Under the pieces are notes generated by a model. It had not been told where the DNA came from. It made no database searches and saw only the letters and a list, made by a program, of their open reading frames with translations. The translations under genes and the position numbers were made by a program. Below are positions 1 to 10,304 of a stretch of DNA of 64,000 nucleotides, piece by piece. How positions within the stretch are numbered: position 1 is the first letter of the stretch; the number at the start of each line of letters is the position of its first letter. The stretch is taken from positions 24,331,269 through 24,395,268 of the forward strand of contig NC_132888.1 in NCBI RefSeq assembly GCF_030463535.1, given 5' to 3'. The DNA comes from Salminus brasiliensis. Taxonomy: Eukaryota; Chordata; Actinopteri; Characiformes; Bryconidae.

Positions 1-88
1 TCTTGTCTGATCTCAGAAGCTACCTAGGGTTGGGCCTGGTTAGTACTTGAATGGGAGACTGAATGGGAATACCAGGTGTTGTAAGCTT
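1..88 (+). rRNA. 5S rRNA-like gene, 5' end cut by window (unit 0)
   Basis: The window opens at about gene position 33 of a unit whose start would lie 31 bases before base 1. The visible part runs through the box A, intermediate element and box C equivalents to the 3' end GTAAGC and its T run. It is the subtype with A94 A95 (GACTGAATGGG). The copy is partial only because the window cuts it. Confidence 0.85.
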
Positions 89-272
89 TTTCAATCCTGC
101 AAACAAAGAAAGCTTACATTTCCATGTTATTTACATCTTTTGCACAAATTTGTAGTTGCAACTCTTTTGTGTTGTAAATGTTGATGTGTTAAAATGGAAT
201 GCTTTTTCTTGGTTTTGAACAAATATGGTCTTAGCTATGAAATTTGAATCCTCTAGTTTGCAAGGTTCTTCT

Positions 273-392
273 GCTTACGGCCATTCCACCCTTAGAATGC
301 CTGATCTTGTCTGATCTCAAAAGCTACCTAGGGTTGGGCCTGGTTAGTACTTGAATGGGAGACTGAATGGGAATACCAGGTGTTGAAAGCTT
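273..392 (+). pseudogene. 5S rRNA-like gene, first complete copy (unit 1)
   Basis: This is the first full copy, of the ATGCC/CTTG subtype, followed by a spacer with a T9 tract. Beyond the changes shared by all units it has CTCAAAAGC instead of CTCAGAAGC, which removes the pairing partner of C29 in helix III. It also has GTTGAAAGC instead of GTTGTAAGC, which breaks pair A5-U114 in helix I. Both changes recur in its super-repeat copies at 8177 and 11521. It is probably non-functional. Confidence 0.8.
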
Positions 393-428
393 TTTCAATC
401 CTGCAAACAAAGAAAGCTTACATTTCCA

Positions 429-437
429 TTTTTTTTT
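429..437 (+). repeat. T9 tract in ATTTG-type spacers (11 units)
   Basis: The usual CATGTTATTTACATC is replaced by CA-T9-CATC, with no length change. It is linked to GTATTTGAAACTC and TTGATTTTG. It occurs at 429, 3773, 8333, 11677, 14109, 23535, 28703, 32654, 37213, 43595 and 46331. Distances are whole numbers of units (11, 15, 11, 8, 31, 17, 13, 15, 21, 9) after allowing for the single-base indels. It would be a strong secondary RNA polymerase III stop if read-through occurred. Confidence 0.85.
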
Positions 438-880
438 CATCTTTTGCACAAATTTGTATTTGAAACTCTTTTGTGTTGTAAATGTTGATGTGTTGAAATG
501 GAATGCTTTTTCTTGATTTTGAACAAATATGGTCTTAGCTATGAAATTTGAATCCTCTAGTTTGCAAGGTTCTTCTGCTTACGGCCATTCCACCCTTAGA
601 TCGCCTGATCTTGTCTGATCTCAGAAGCTACCTAGGGTTGGGCCTGGTTAGTACTTGAATGGGAGACTGAATGGGAATACCAGGTGTTGTAAGCTTTTCC
701 AGTCCTGCAAACAAAGAAAGCTTACATTTCCATGTTATTTACATCTTTTGCACAAATTTGTAGTTGAAACTCTTTTGTGTTGTAAATGTTGATGTGTTAA
801 AATGGAATGCTTTTTCTTGGTTTTGAACAAATATGGTCTTAGCTATGAAATTTGAATCCTCTAGTTTGCAAGGTTCTTCT

Positions 881-2704
881 GCTTACGGCCATTCCACCCT
901 TAGATTGCCTGATCTCGTCTGATCTCAGAAGCTATCTAGGGTTGGGCCTGGTTAGTACTTGAATGGGAGACTGGATGGGAATACCAGGTGTTGTAAGCTT
1001 TTCCAGTCCTGCAAACAATTAAAGCTTACATTTCCATGTTATTTACATCTTTTGCACAAATTTGTAGTTGAAACTCTTTTGTGTTGTAAATTTTGATGTG
1101 TTGAAATGGAATGCTTTTTCTTGGTTTTGAACAAATATGGTCTTATCTATGAAATTTGAATCCTCTAGTTTGCAAGGTTCTTCTGCTTGCGGCAGTTCCA
1201 CCCTTAGAATGCCTGATCTTGTCTGATCTCAGAAGCTACCTAGGGTTGGGCCTGGTTAGTACTTAAATGGGAGACTGAATGGGAATACCAGGTGTTGTAA
1301 GCATTTTCAATCCTGCAAACAAAGAAAGCTTACATTTCCATGTTATTTACATCTTTTGCACAAATTTGTATTTGAAACTCTTTTGTGTTGTAAATGTTGA
1401 TGTGTTGAAATGGAATGCTTTTTCTTGATTTTGAACAAATATGGTCTTAGCTATGAAATTTGAATCCTCTAGTTTGCAAGGTTCTTCTGCTTACGGCCAT
1501 TCCACCCTTAGAACGCCTGATCTCGTCTGATCTCAGAAGCTACCTAGGGTTGGGCCTGGTTAGTGCTTGAATGGGAGACTGAATGGGAATACCAGGTGTT
1601 GTAAGCTTTTCCAGTCCTGCAAACAATTAAAGCTTGCATTTCCATGTTATTTACATCTTTTGCACAAATTTGTAGTTGAAACTCTTTTGTGTTGTAAATG
1701 TTGATGTGTTAAAATGGAATGCTTTTTCTTGGTTTTGAACAAATATGGTCTTAGCTATGAAATTTGAATCCTCTAGTTTGCAAGGTTCTTCTGCTTACGG
1801 CCATTCCATCCTTAGATCGCCTGATCTCGTCTGATCTCAGAAGCTATCTAGGGTTGGGCCTGGTTAGTACTTGAATGGGAGACTGGATGGGAATACCAGG
1901 TGTTGTAAGCTTTTCCAGTCCTGCAAACAATTAAAGCTTACATTTCCATGTTATTTACATCTTTTGCACAAATTTGTAGTTGAAACTCTTTTGTGTTGTA
2001 AATTTTGATGTGTTGAAATGGAATGCTTTTTCTTGGTTTTGAACAAATATGGTCTTATCTATGAAATTTGAATCCTCTAGTTTGCAAGGTTCTTCTGCTT
2101 GCGGCCATTCCACCCTTAGAATGCCTGATCTTGTCTGATCTCAGAAGCTACCTCGGGTTGGGCCTGGTTAGTACTTAAATGGGAGACTGAATGGGAATAC
2201 CAGGTGTTGTAAGCTTTTTCAATCCTGCAAACAAAGAAAGCTTACATTTCCATGTTATTTACATCTTTTGCACAAATTTGTATTTGAAACTCTTTTGTGT
2301 TGTAAATGTTGATGTGTTGAAATGGAATGCTTTTTCTTGATTTTGAACAAATATGGTCTTAGCTATGAAATTTGAATCCTCTAGTTTGCAAGGTTCTTCT
2401 GCTTACGGCCATTCCACCCTTAGAACGCCTGATCTCGTCTGATCTCAGAAGCTACCTAGGGTTGGGCCTGGTTAGTGCTTGAATGGGAGACTGAATGGGA
2501 ATACCAGGTGTTGTAAGCTTTTCCAGTCCTGCAAACAATTAAAGCTTACATTTCCATGTTATTTACATCTTTTGCACAAATTTGTAGTTGAAACTCTTTT
2601 GTGTTGTAAATGTTGATGTGTTAAAATGGAATGCTTTTTCTTGATTTTGAACAAATATGGTCTTAGCTATGAAATTTGAATCCTCTAGTTTGCAAGGTTC
2701 TTCT
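881..2704 (+). repeat. 3-unit (912-bp) tandem duplication
   Basis: Units 3-5 (881-1792) and 6-8 (1793-2704) show the same order. First is a CTATCTA/GGAT gene, then a GCTTGCGG/ATGCC gene with TACTTAAATGGG, then an ACGCC gene with TTAGTGCTTG followed by GTAAATGTTGATG. The copies differ at several bases (for example CGGCAG against CGGCCA, and CTAGGG against CTCGGG), so the duplication is not the newest in the window. Confidence 0.75.
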
Positions 2705-3008
2705 GCTTACGGCCATTCCACCCTTAGATCGCCTGATCTCGTCTGATCTCAGAAGCTACCTAGGGTTGGGCCTGGTTAGTACTTGAATGGGAGACTGTCT
2801 GGGAATACCAAGTGTTGTAAGCTTTTCCAGTCCTGCAAACAATTAAAGCTTACATTTCCATGTTATTTACATCTTTTGCACAAATTTGTAGTTGAAACTC
2901 TTTTGTGTTGTAAATTTTGATGTGTTGAAATGGAATGCTTTTTCTTGGTTTTGAACAAATATGGTCTTATCTATGAAATTTGAATCCTCTAGTTTGCAAG
3001 GTTCTTCT

Positions 3009-3128
3009 GCTTACGGCCATTCCACCCTTAGATCGCATGATCTCGTCTGATCTCAGAAGCTACCTAGGGTTGGGCCTGGTTAGTACATGAATGGGAGACT
3101 GTGTGGGAATACCAGGTGTTGTAAGCTT
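3009..3128 (+). pseudogene. 5S rRNA-like gene, GTGT subtype (unit 10)
   Basis: This copy carries GCATGATCTCG at 27-37, TTAGTACATG at 72-81 (T79 to A) and GACTGTGTGGG at 90-100, so A82-U94 can pair but G81/G95 cannot. The same combination recurs at 10001 and 13345. The ACATG and GTGT parts alone recur at 17905, 31282, 35841, 39792 and 40096. The linked changes make it a useful tracer for block duplications. Confidence 0.7.
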
Positions 3129-5136
3129 TTCCAGTCCTGCAAACAATTAAAGCTTACATTTCCATGTTATTTACATCTTTTGCACAAATTTGTAGTTGAA
3201 ACTCTTTTGTGTTGTAAATTTTGATGTGTTGAAATGGAATGCTTTTTCTTGGTTTTGAACAAATATGGTCTTATCTATGAAATTTGAATCCTCTAGTTTG
3301 CAAGGTTCTTCTGCTTACGGCCATTCCACTCTTAGAATGCCTGATCTTGTCTGATCTCAGAAGCTAGCTAGGGTTGGGCCTGGTTAGTACTTGAATGGGA
3401 GACTGAATGGGAATACCAGGTGTTGTAAGCTTTTTCAATCCTGCAAACAAAGAAAGCTTACATTTCCATGTTATTTACATCTTTTGCACAAATTTGTAGT
3501 TGAAACTCTTTTGTTTTGTAAATGTTGATGTGTTAAAATGGAATGCTTTTTCTTGGTTTTGAACAAATATGGTCTTAGCTATGAAATTTGAATCCTCTAG
3601 TTTGCAAGGTTCTTCTGCTTACGGCCATTCCACCCTTAGAATGCCTGATCTTGTCTGATATCAGAAGCTACCTAGGGTTGGGTCTGGTTAGTACTTGAAT
3701 GGGAGACTGAATGGGAATACCAGGTGTTGTAAGCTTTTTCAATCCTGCAAACAAAGAAAGCTTACATTTCCATTTTTTTTTCATCTTTTGCACAAATTTG
3801 TATTTGAAACTCTTTTGTGTTGTAAATGTTGATGTGTTGAAATGGAATGCTTTTTCTTGATTTTGAACAAATATGGTCTTAGCTATGAAATTTGAATCCT
3901 CTAGTTTGCAAGGTTCTTCTACTTACGGCCATTCCACCCTTAGATCGCCTGATCTTGTCTGATCTCAGAAGCTACCTAGGGTTGGGCCTGGTTAGTACTT
4001 GAATGGGAGACTGTTTGGGAATACCAGGTGTTGTAAGCTTTTCCAGTCCTGCAAACAATTAAAGCTTACATTTCCATGTTATTTACATCTTTTGCACAAA
4101 TTTGTAGTTGAAACTCTTTTGTGTTGTAAATTTTGATGTGTTGAAATGGAATGCTTTTTCTTGGTTTTGAACAAATATGGTCTTATCTATGAAATTTGAA
4201 TCCTCTAGTTTGCAAGGTTCTTCTGCTTACGGCCATTCCACCCTTAGAATGCCTGATCTTGTCTGATCTCAGAAGCTACCTAGGGTTGGGCCTGGTTAGT
4301 ACTTGAATGGGAGACTGAATGGGAATACCAGGTGTTGTAAGCTTTTTCAATCCTGCAAACAAAGAAAGCTTACATTTCCATGTTATTTACATCTTTTGCA
4401 CAAATTTGTAGTTGCAACTCTTTTGTGTTGTAAATGTTGATGTGTTAAAATGGAATGCTTTTTCTTGGTTTTGAACAAATATGGTCTTAGCTATGAAATT
4501 TGAATCCTCTAGTTTGCAAGGTTCTTCTGCTTACGGCCATTCCACCCTTAGATCCCCTGATCTCGTCTGATCTCAGAAACTATCTAGGGTTGGGCCTGGT
4601 TAGTACTTGAATGGGAGACTGGATGGGAATACCAGGTGTTGTAAGCTTTTCCAGTCCTGCAAACAATTAAAGCTTACATTTCCATGTTATTTACATCTTT
4701 TGCACAAATTTGTAGTTGAAACTCTTTTGTGTTGTAAATTTTGATGTGTTGAAATGGAATGCTTTTTCTTGGTTTTGAACAAATATGGTCTTATCTATGA
4801 AATTTGAATCCTCTAGTTTGCAAGGTTCTTCTGCTTGCGGCCATTCCACCCTTAGAATGCCTGATCTTGTCTGATCTCAGAAGCTACCTAGGGTTGGGCC
4901 TGGTTAGTACTTAAATGGGAGACTGAATGGGAATACCAGGTGTTGTAAGCTTTTTCAATCCTGCAAACAAAGAAAGCTTACATTTCCATGTTATTTACAT
5001 CTTTTGCACAAATTTGTATTTGAAACTCTTTTGTGTTGTAAATGTTGATGTGTTGAAATGGAATGCTTTTTCTTGATTTTGAACAAATATGGTCTTAGCT
5101 ATGAAATTTGAATCCTCTAGTTTGCAAGGTTCTTCT

Positions 5137-5256
5137 GCTTACGGCCATTCCACCCTTAGATCGCCTGATCTCGTCTGATCTCAGAAGCTACCTAGGGTTG
5201 GGCCTGGTTAGTACTTGAATGGGAGACTGTCTGGGAATACCAGGTGTTGTAAGCTT
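5137..5256 (+). rRNA. 5S rRNA-like gene, TCT subtype (best-preserved fold; unit 17)
   Basis: This copy represents the subtype with GACTGTCTGGG at 90-100, the nearest to the vertebrate GACCGCCTGGG. Helix I (1-9 with 110-118) pairs fully, counting two G-U pairs. Helix III has the switched pair U30-A47, helix IV the switched pair A82-U94 with G81-C95 kept, and helix V U69-A106. Box A is altered at 55-57 (ACCT for AAGC). Box C keeps GATGGGAGAC except G82 to A. Compared with the vertebrate consensus from memory, about 18 of 120 positions differ. It is the most plausible relic of a structurally constrained 5S gene, but expression is unproven. Similar copies occur at 2705, 6657, 10913, 16385, 28243, 41008 and 49823, among others. 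Confidence 0.7.
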
Positions 5257-5285
5257 TTCCAGTCCTGCAAACAATTAAAGCTTAC
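5249..5285 (+). repeat. 9-bp inverted repeat spanning the gene 3' end (representative)
   Basis: GTAAGCTTT at 5249-5257 and AAAGCTTAC at 5277-5285 are perfect reverse complements around a 19-base loop. The left arm is the 3' strand of helix I plus the first terminator T's. The same arms occur in nearly every unit, type A or B (last copy 63919-63955), although the loop differs between types. Both arms contain AAGCTT, so HindIII-type sites recur 27 bp and 277 bp apart along the array. Confidence 0.85.
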
Positions 5286-5440
5286 ATTTCCATGTTATTT
5301 ACATCTTTTGCACAAATTTGTAGTTGAAACTCTTTTGTGTTGTAAATTTTGATGTGTTGAAATGGAATGCTTTTTCTTGGTTTTGAACAAATATGGTCTT
5401 ATCTATGAAATTTGAATCCTCTACTTTGCAAGGTTCTTCT
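5257..5440 (+). repeat. Type B spacer (representative)
   Basis: Type B spacers have T4 after the gene, CCAGTCCTGC, AATTAAAGC, GTAAATTTTGATG, GTTGAAATGG and CTTATCTATG. They follow the TCT, GGAT and most ACGCC/CTCG genes and make up almost all of the right end. Types A and B differ at about ten linked positions with no length change. Units combining the two are therefore recognisable recombinants. Confidence 0.8.
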
Positions 5441-5744
5441 GCTTACGGCCATTCCACCCTTAGAATGCCTGATCTTGTCTGATCTCAGAAGCTACCTAGG
5501 GTTGGGCCTGGTTAGTACTTGAATGGGAGACTGAATGGGAATACCAGGTGTTGTAAGCTTTTTCAATCCTGCAAACAAAGAAAGCTTACATTTCCATGTT
5601 ATTTACATCTTTTGCACAAATTTGTAGTTGAAACTCTTTTGTGTTGTAAATGTTGATGTGTTAAAATGGAATGTTTTTTCTTGGTTTTGAACAAATATGG
5701 TCTTAGCTATGAAATTTGAATCCTCTAGTTTGCAAGGTTCTTCT

Positions 5745-5864
5745 GCTTACGGCCATTCCACCCTTAGATCGCCTGATCTCGTCTGATCTCAGAAGCTATC
5801 TAGGGTTGGGCCTGGTTAGTACTTGAATGGGAGACTGGATGGGAATACCAGGTGTTGTAAGCTT
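5745..5864 (+). pseudogene. 5S rRNA-like gene, CTATCTA/GGAT subtype (unit 19)
   Basis: This subtype has GCTATCTAGGG at 51-61 and GACTGGATGGG at 90-100. G94 A95 cannot pair with G81 and A82, so the outer part of helix IV is lost while helices I, III and V remain. It is usually followed by the T4/AATTAAAG spacer. Other members include 881, 1793, 4529, 8785, 12129, 14865, 16081, 20947, 45263, 47695 and 48303. It is probably a non-functional derivative. Confidence 0.7.
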
Positions 5865-7872
5865 TTCCAGTCCTGCAAACAATTAAAGCTTACATTTCCA
5901 TGTTATTTACATCTTTTGCACAAATTTGTAGTTGAAACTCTTTTGTGTTGTAAATGTTGATGTGTTAAAATGGAATGCTTTTTCTTGGTTTTGAACAAAT
6001 ATGGTCTTAGCTATGAAATTTGAATCCTCTAGTTTGCAAGGTTCTTCTGCTTACGACCATTCCACCTTTAGATCGCCTGATCTCGTCTGATCTCAGAAGC
6101 TATCTAGGGTTGGGCCTGGTTAGTACTTGAATGGGAGACTGGATGGGAATATCAGGTGTTGTAAGCTTTTCCAGTCCTGCAAACAATTAAAGCTTACATT
6201 TCCATGTTATTTACATCTTTTGCACAAATTTGTAGTTGAAACTCTTTTGTGTTGTAAATGTTGATGTGTTAAAATGGAATGCTTTTTCTTGATTTTGAAC
6301 AAATATGGTCTTAGCTATGAAATTTGAATCCTCTAGTTTGCAAGGCTCTTCTGCTTACGGCCATTCCACCCTTAGATCGCCTGATCTCGTCTGATCTCAG
6401 AAGCTATCTAGGGTTGGGCCTGGTTAGTACTTGAATGGGAGACTGGATGGGAATACCAGGTGTTGTAAGCTTTTCCAGTCCTGCAAACAATTAAAGCTTA
6501 CATTTCCATGTTATTTACATCTTTTGCACAAATTTGTAGTTGAAACTCTTTTGTGTTGTAAATGTTGATGTGTTAAAATGGAATGCTTTTTCTTGGTTTT
6601 GAACAAATATGGTCTTAGCTATGAAATTTGAATCCTCTAGTTTGCAAGGTTCTTCTGCTTACGACCATTCCACCTTTAGATCGCCTGATCTCGTCTGATC
6701 TCAGAAGCTACCTAGGGTTGGGCCTGGTTAGTACTTGAATGGGAGACTGTCTGGGAATACCAGGTGTTGTAAGCTTTTCCAGTCCTGCAAACAATTAAAG
6801 CTTACATTTCCATGTTATTTACATCTTTTGCACAAATTTGTAGTTGAAACTCTTTTGTGTTGTAAATTTTGATGTGTTGAAATGGAATGCTTTTTCTTGG
6901 ATTTGAACAAATATGGTCTTAGCTATGAAATTTGAATCCTCTAGTTTGCAAGGTTCTTCTGCTTACGGCCATTCCACCCTTAGATCGCCTGATCTCGTCT
7001 GATCTCAGAAGCTATCTAGGGTTGGGCCTGGTTAGTACTTGAATGGGAGACTGTCTGGGAATACCAGGTGTTGTAAGCTTTTCCAGTCCTGCAAACAATT
7101 AAAGCTTACATTTCCATGTTATTTACATCTTTTGCACAAATTTGTAGTTGAAACTCTTTTGTGTTGTAAATTTTGATGTGTTGAAATGGAATGCTTTTTC
7201 TTGGTTTTGAACAAATATGGTCTTATCTATGAAATTTGAATCCTCTAGTTTGCAAGGTTCTTCTGCTTACGGCCATTCCACCCTTAGAACGCCTGATCTC
7301 GTCTGATCTCAGAAGCTACTTAGGGTTGGGCCTGGTTAGTACTTGAATGGGAGACTGGATGGGAATACCAGGTGTTGTAAGCTTTTCCAGTCCTGCAAAC
7401 AATTAAAGCTTACATTTCCATGTTATTTACATCTTTTGCACAAATTTGTAGTTGAAACTCTTTTGTGTTGTAAATTTTGATGTGTTGAAATGGAATGCTT
7501 TTTCTTGGTTTTAAACAAATATGGTCTTAGCTATGAAATTTGAATCCTCTAGTTTGCAAGGTTCTTCTGCTTACGGCCATTCCACCCTTAGATCGCCTGA
7601 TCTCGTCTGATCTCAAAAGCTACCTAGGGTTGGGCCTGGTTAGTACTTGAATGGGAGACTGTCTGGGAATACCAGGTGTTGTAAGCTTTTCCAGTCCTGC
7701 AAACAATTAAAGCTTACATTTCCATGTTATTTACATCTTTTGCACAAATTTGTAGTTGAAACTCTTTTGTGTTGTAAATTTTGATGTGTTGAAATGGAAT
7801 GCTTTTTCTTGGTTTTGAACAAATATGGTCTTATCTATGAAATTTGAATCCTCTAGTTTGCAAGGTTCTTCT

Positions 7873-7992
7873 GCTTACGGCCATTCCACCCTTAGAATGC
7901 CTGATCTTGTCTGATCTCAGAAGCTACCTAGGGTTGGGCCTGGTTAGTACTTGAATGGGAGACTGAATGGGAATACCAGGTGTTGTAAGCTT
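7873..7992 (+). pseudogene. 5S rRNA-like gene, ATGCC/CTTG subtype (unit 26)
   Basis: This is a typical copy of the subtype with GAATGCC at 23-29 and CTTGTC at 35-40; both differences are C-to-T changes at CpG sites that other units keep. Positions 94-95 are AA, which abolishes two helix IV pairs. Helix I and the III and V pairings are intact. It is followed by a T5 terminator-like run and the type A spacer. Confidence 0.75.
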
Positions 7993-7995
7993 TTT
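7991..7995 (+). terminator. T5 run after 5S-like gene (type A units)
   Basis: A run of five T on the RNA-like strand overlaps the gene's 3' end. Runs of four or more T are the known RNA polymerase III terminator. Type A units have T5 here and type B units have T4 (for example 5255-5258). Position is conserved throughout the array, apart from the few units listed separately. Confidence 0.6.
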
Positions 7996-8176
7996 CAATC
8001 CTGCAAACAAAGAAAGCTTACATTTCCATGTTATTTACATCTTTTGCACAAATTTGTAGTTGCAACTCTTTTGTGTTGTAAATGTTGATGTGTTAAAATG
8101 GAATGCTTTTTCTTGGTTTTGAACAAATATGGTCTTAGCTATGAAATTTGAATCCTCTAGTTTGCAAGGTTCTTCT
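7993..8176 (+). repeat. Type A spacer (representative)
   Basis: Type A spacers carry linked markers: T5 after the gene, CAATCCTGCAAAC, AAAGAAAGC, GTAAATGTTGATG, GTTAAAATGG and CTTAGCTATG. They usually follow ATGCC/CTTG genes. The spacer is AT-rich with no ORF and no second RNA gene. It does contain an imperfect copy of the gene's 5' flank and first bases (7997-8028). This example also has the rarer GTTGCAACTC (C at 8063), shared with the equivalent units at 157, 4413 and 11405. Confidence 0.8.
7997..8028 (+). repeat. Degenerate direct copy of the gene's 5' border inside the spacer
   Basis: The segment AATCC-TGCAA-N9-GCTTAC-ATTTCCA resembles the true gene border at 8151-8192, AATCC(TCTAGTT)TGCAA-N9-GCTTAC-GGCC-ATTCCA. 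TGCAA and GCTTAC are separated by exactly nine bases in both, and both end in TTCCA. It sits in every unit about 143 bp after the gene start, near the half-unit. It may be a relic of an internal duplication or of an older unit boundary. The resemblance is short, so chance is not excluded. Confidence 0.5.
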
Positions 8177-10304
8177 GCTTACGGCCATTCCACCCTTAGA
8201 ATGCCTGATCTTGTCTGATCTCAAAAGCTACCTAGGGTTGGGCCTGGTTAGTACTTGAATGGGAGACTGAATGGGAATACCAGGTGTTGAAAGCTTTTTC
8301 AATCCTGCAAACAAAGAAAGCTTACATTTCCATTTTTTTTTCATCTTTTGCACAAATTTGTATTTGAAACTCTTTTGTGTTGTAAATGTTGATGTGTTGA
8401 AATGGAATGCTTTTTCTTGATTTTGAACAAATATGGTCTTAGCTATGAAATTTGAATCCTCTAGTTTGCAAGGTTCTTCTGCTTACGGCCATTCCACCCT
8501 TAGATCGCCTGATCTTGTCTGATCTCAGAAGCTACCTAGGGTTGGGCCTGGTTAGTACTTGAATGGGAGACTGAATGGGAATACCAGGTGTTGTAAGCTT
8601 TTCCAGTCCTGCAAACAAAGAAAGCTTACATTTCCATGTTATTTACATCTTTTGCACAAATTTGTAGTTGAAACTCTTTTGTGTTGTAAATGTTGATGTG
8701 TTAAAATGGAATGCTTTTTCTTGGTTTTGAACAAATATGGTCTTAGCTATGAAATTTGAATCCTCTAGTTTGCAAGGTTCTTCTGCTTACGGCCATTCCA
8801 CCCTTAGATTGCCTGATCTCGTCTGATCTCAGAAGCTATCTAGGGTTGGGCCTGGTTAGTACTTGAATGGGAGACTGGATGGGAATACCAGGTGTTGTAA
8901 GCTTTTCCAGTCCTGCAAACAATTAAAGCTTACATTTCCATGTTATTTACATCTTTTGCACAAATTTGTAGTTGAAACTCTTTTGTGTTGTAAATTTTGA
9001 TGTGTTGAAATGGAATGCTTTTTCTTGGTTTTGAACAAATATGGTCTTATCTATGAAATTTGAATCCTCTAGTTTGCAAGGTTCTTTTGCTTGCGGCCGT
9101 TCCACCCTTAGAATGCCTGATCTTGTCTGATCTCAGAAGCTACCTAGGGTTGGGCCTGGTTAGTACTTAAATGGGAGACTGAATGGGAATACCAGGTGTT
9201 GTAAGCATTTTCAATCCTGCAAACAAAGAAAGCTTACATTTCCATGTTATTTACATCTTTTGCACAAATTTGTATTTGAAACTGTTTTGTGTTGTAAATG
9301 TTGATGTGTTGAAATGGAATGCTTTTTCTTGATTTTGAACAAATATGGTCTTAGCTATGAAATTTGAATCCTCTAGTTTGCAAGGTTCTTCTGCTTACGG
9401 CCATTCCACCCTTAGAACGCCTGATCTCGTCTGATCTCAGAAGCTACCTAGGGTTGGGCCTGGTTAGTGCTTGAATGGGAGACTGAATGGGAATACCAAG
9501 TGTTGTAAGCTTTTCCAGTCCTGCAAACAATTAAAGCTTACATTTCCATGTTATTTACATCTTTTGCACAAATTTGTAGTTGAAACTCTTTTGTGTTGTA
9601 AATTTTGATGTGTTGAAATGGAATGCTTTTTCTTGGTTTTGAACAAATATGGTCTTATCTATGAAATTTGAATCCTCTAGTTTGCAAGGTTCTTCTGCTT
9701 ACGGCCATTCCACCCTTAGAATGCCTGATCTTGTCTGATCTCAGAAGCTAGCTAGGGTTGGGCCTGGTTAGTACTTGAATGGGAGACTGAATGGGAATAC
9801 CAGGTGTTGTAAGCTTTTTCAATCCTGCAAACAAAGAAAGCTTACATTTCCATGTTATTTACATCTTTTGCACAAATTTGTAGTTGAAACTCTTTTGTGT
9901 TGTAAATGTTGATGTGTTAAAATTGAATGCTTTTTCTTGGTTTTGAACAAATATGGTCTTAGCTATGAAATTTGAATCCTCTAGTTTGCAAGGTTCTTCT
10001 GCTTACGGCCATTCCACCCTTAGATCGCATGATCTCGTCTGATCTCAGAAGCTACCTAGGGTTGGGCCTGGTTAGTACATGAATGGGAGACTGTGTGGGA
10101 ATACCAGGTGTTGTAAGCTTTTCCAGTCCTGCAAACAATTAAAGCTTACATTTCCATGTTATTTACATCTTTTGCACAAATTTGTAGTTGAAACTCTTTT
10201 GTGTTGTAAATTTTGATGTGTTGAAATGGAATGCTTTTTCTTGGTTTTGAACAAATATGGTCTTAGCTATGAAATTTGAATCCTCTAGTTTGCAAGGTTC
10301 TTCT

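Larger units (their letters stand above)
6961..10304 (+). repeat. 11-unit block, copy 1 (3344 bp)
   Basis: Units 23-33 repeat in the same order as units 34-44. Shared rare markers include GCTACTTAGGG (7312, 10656), GGTTTTAAAC (7508, 10852), CTCAAAAGC (7612, 10956), GTTGCAACTC, the T9 tract, TTTTGCTTGCGGCCG, AACTGTTTTG, ACCAAGTGTTG and AAAATTGAATGC. I saw no difference at the markers compared until the last unit. Unit 33 starts like unit 44 but ends with CTTAGC like unit 22, marking the crossover point. Confidence 0.85.
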
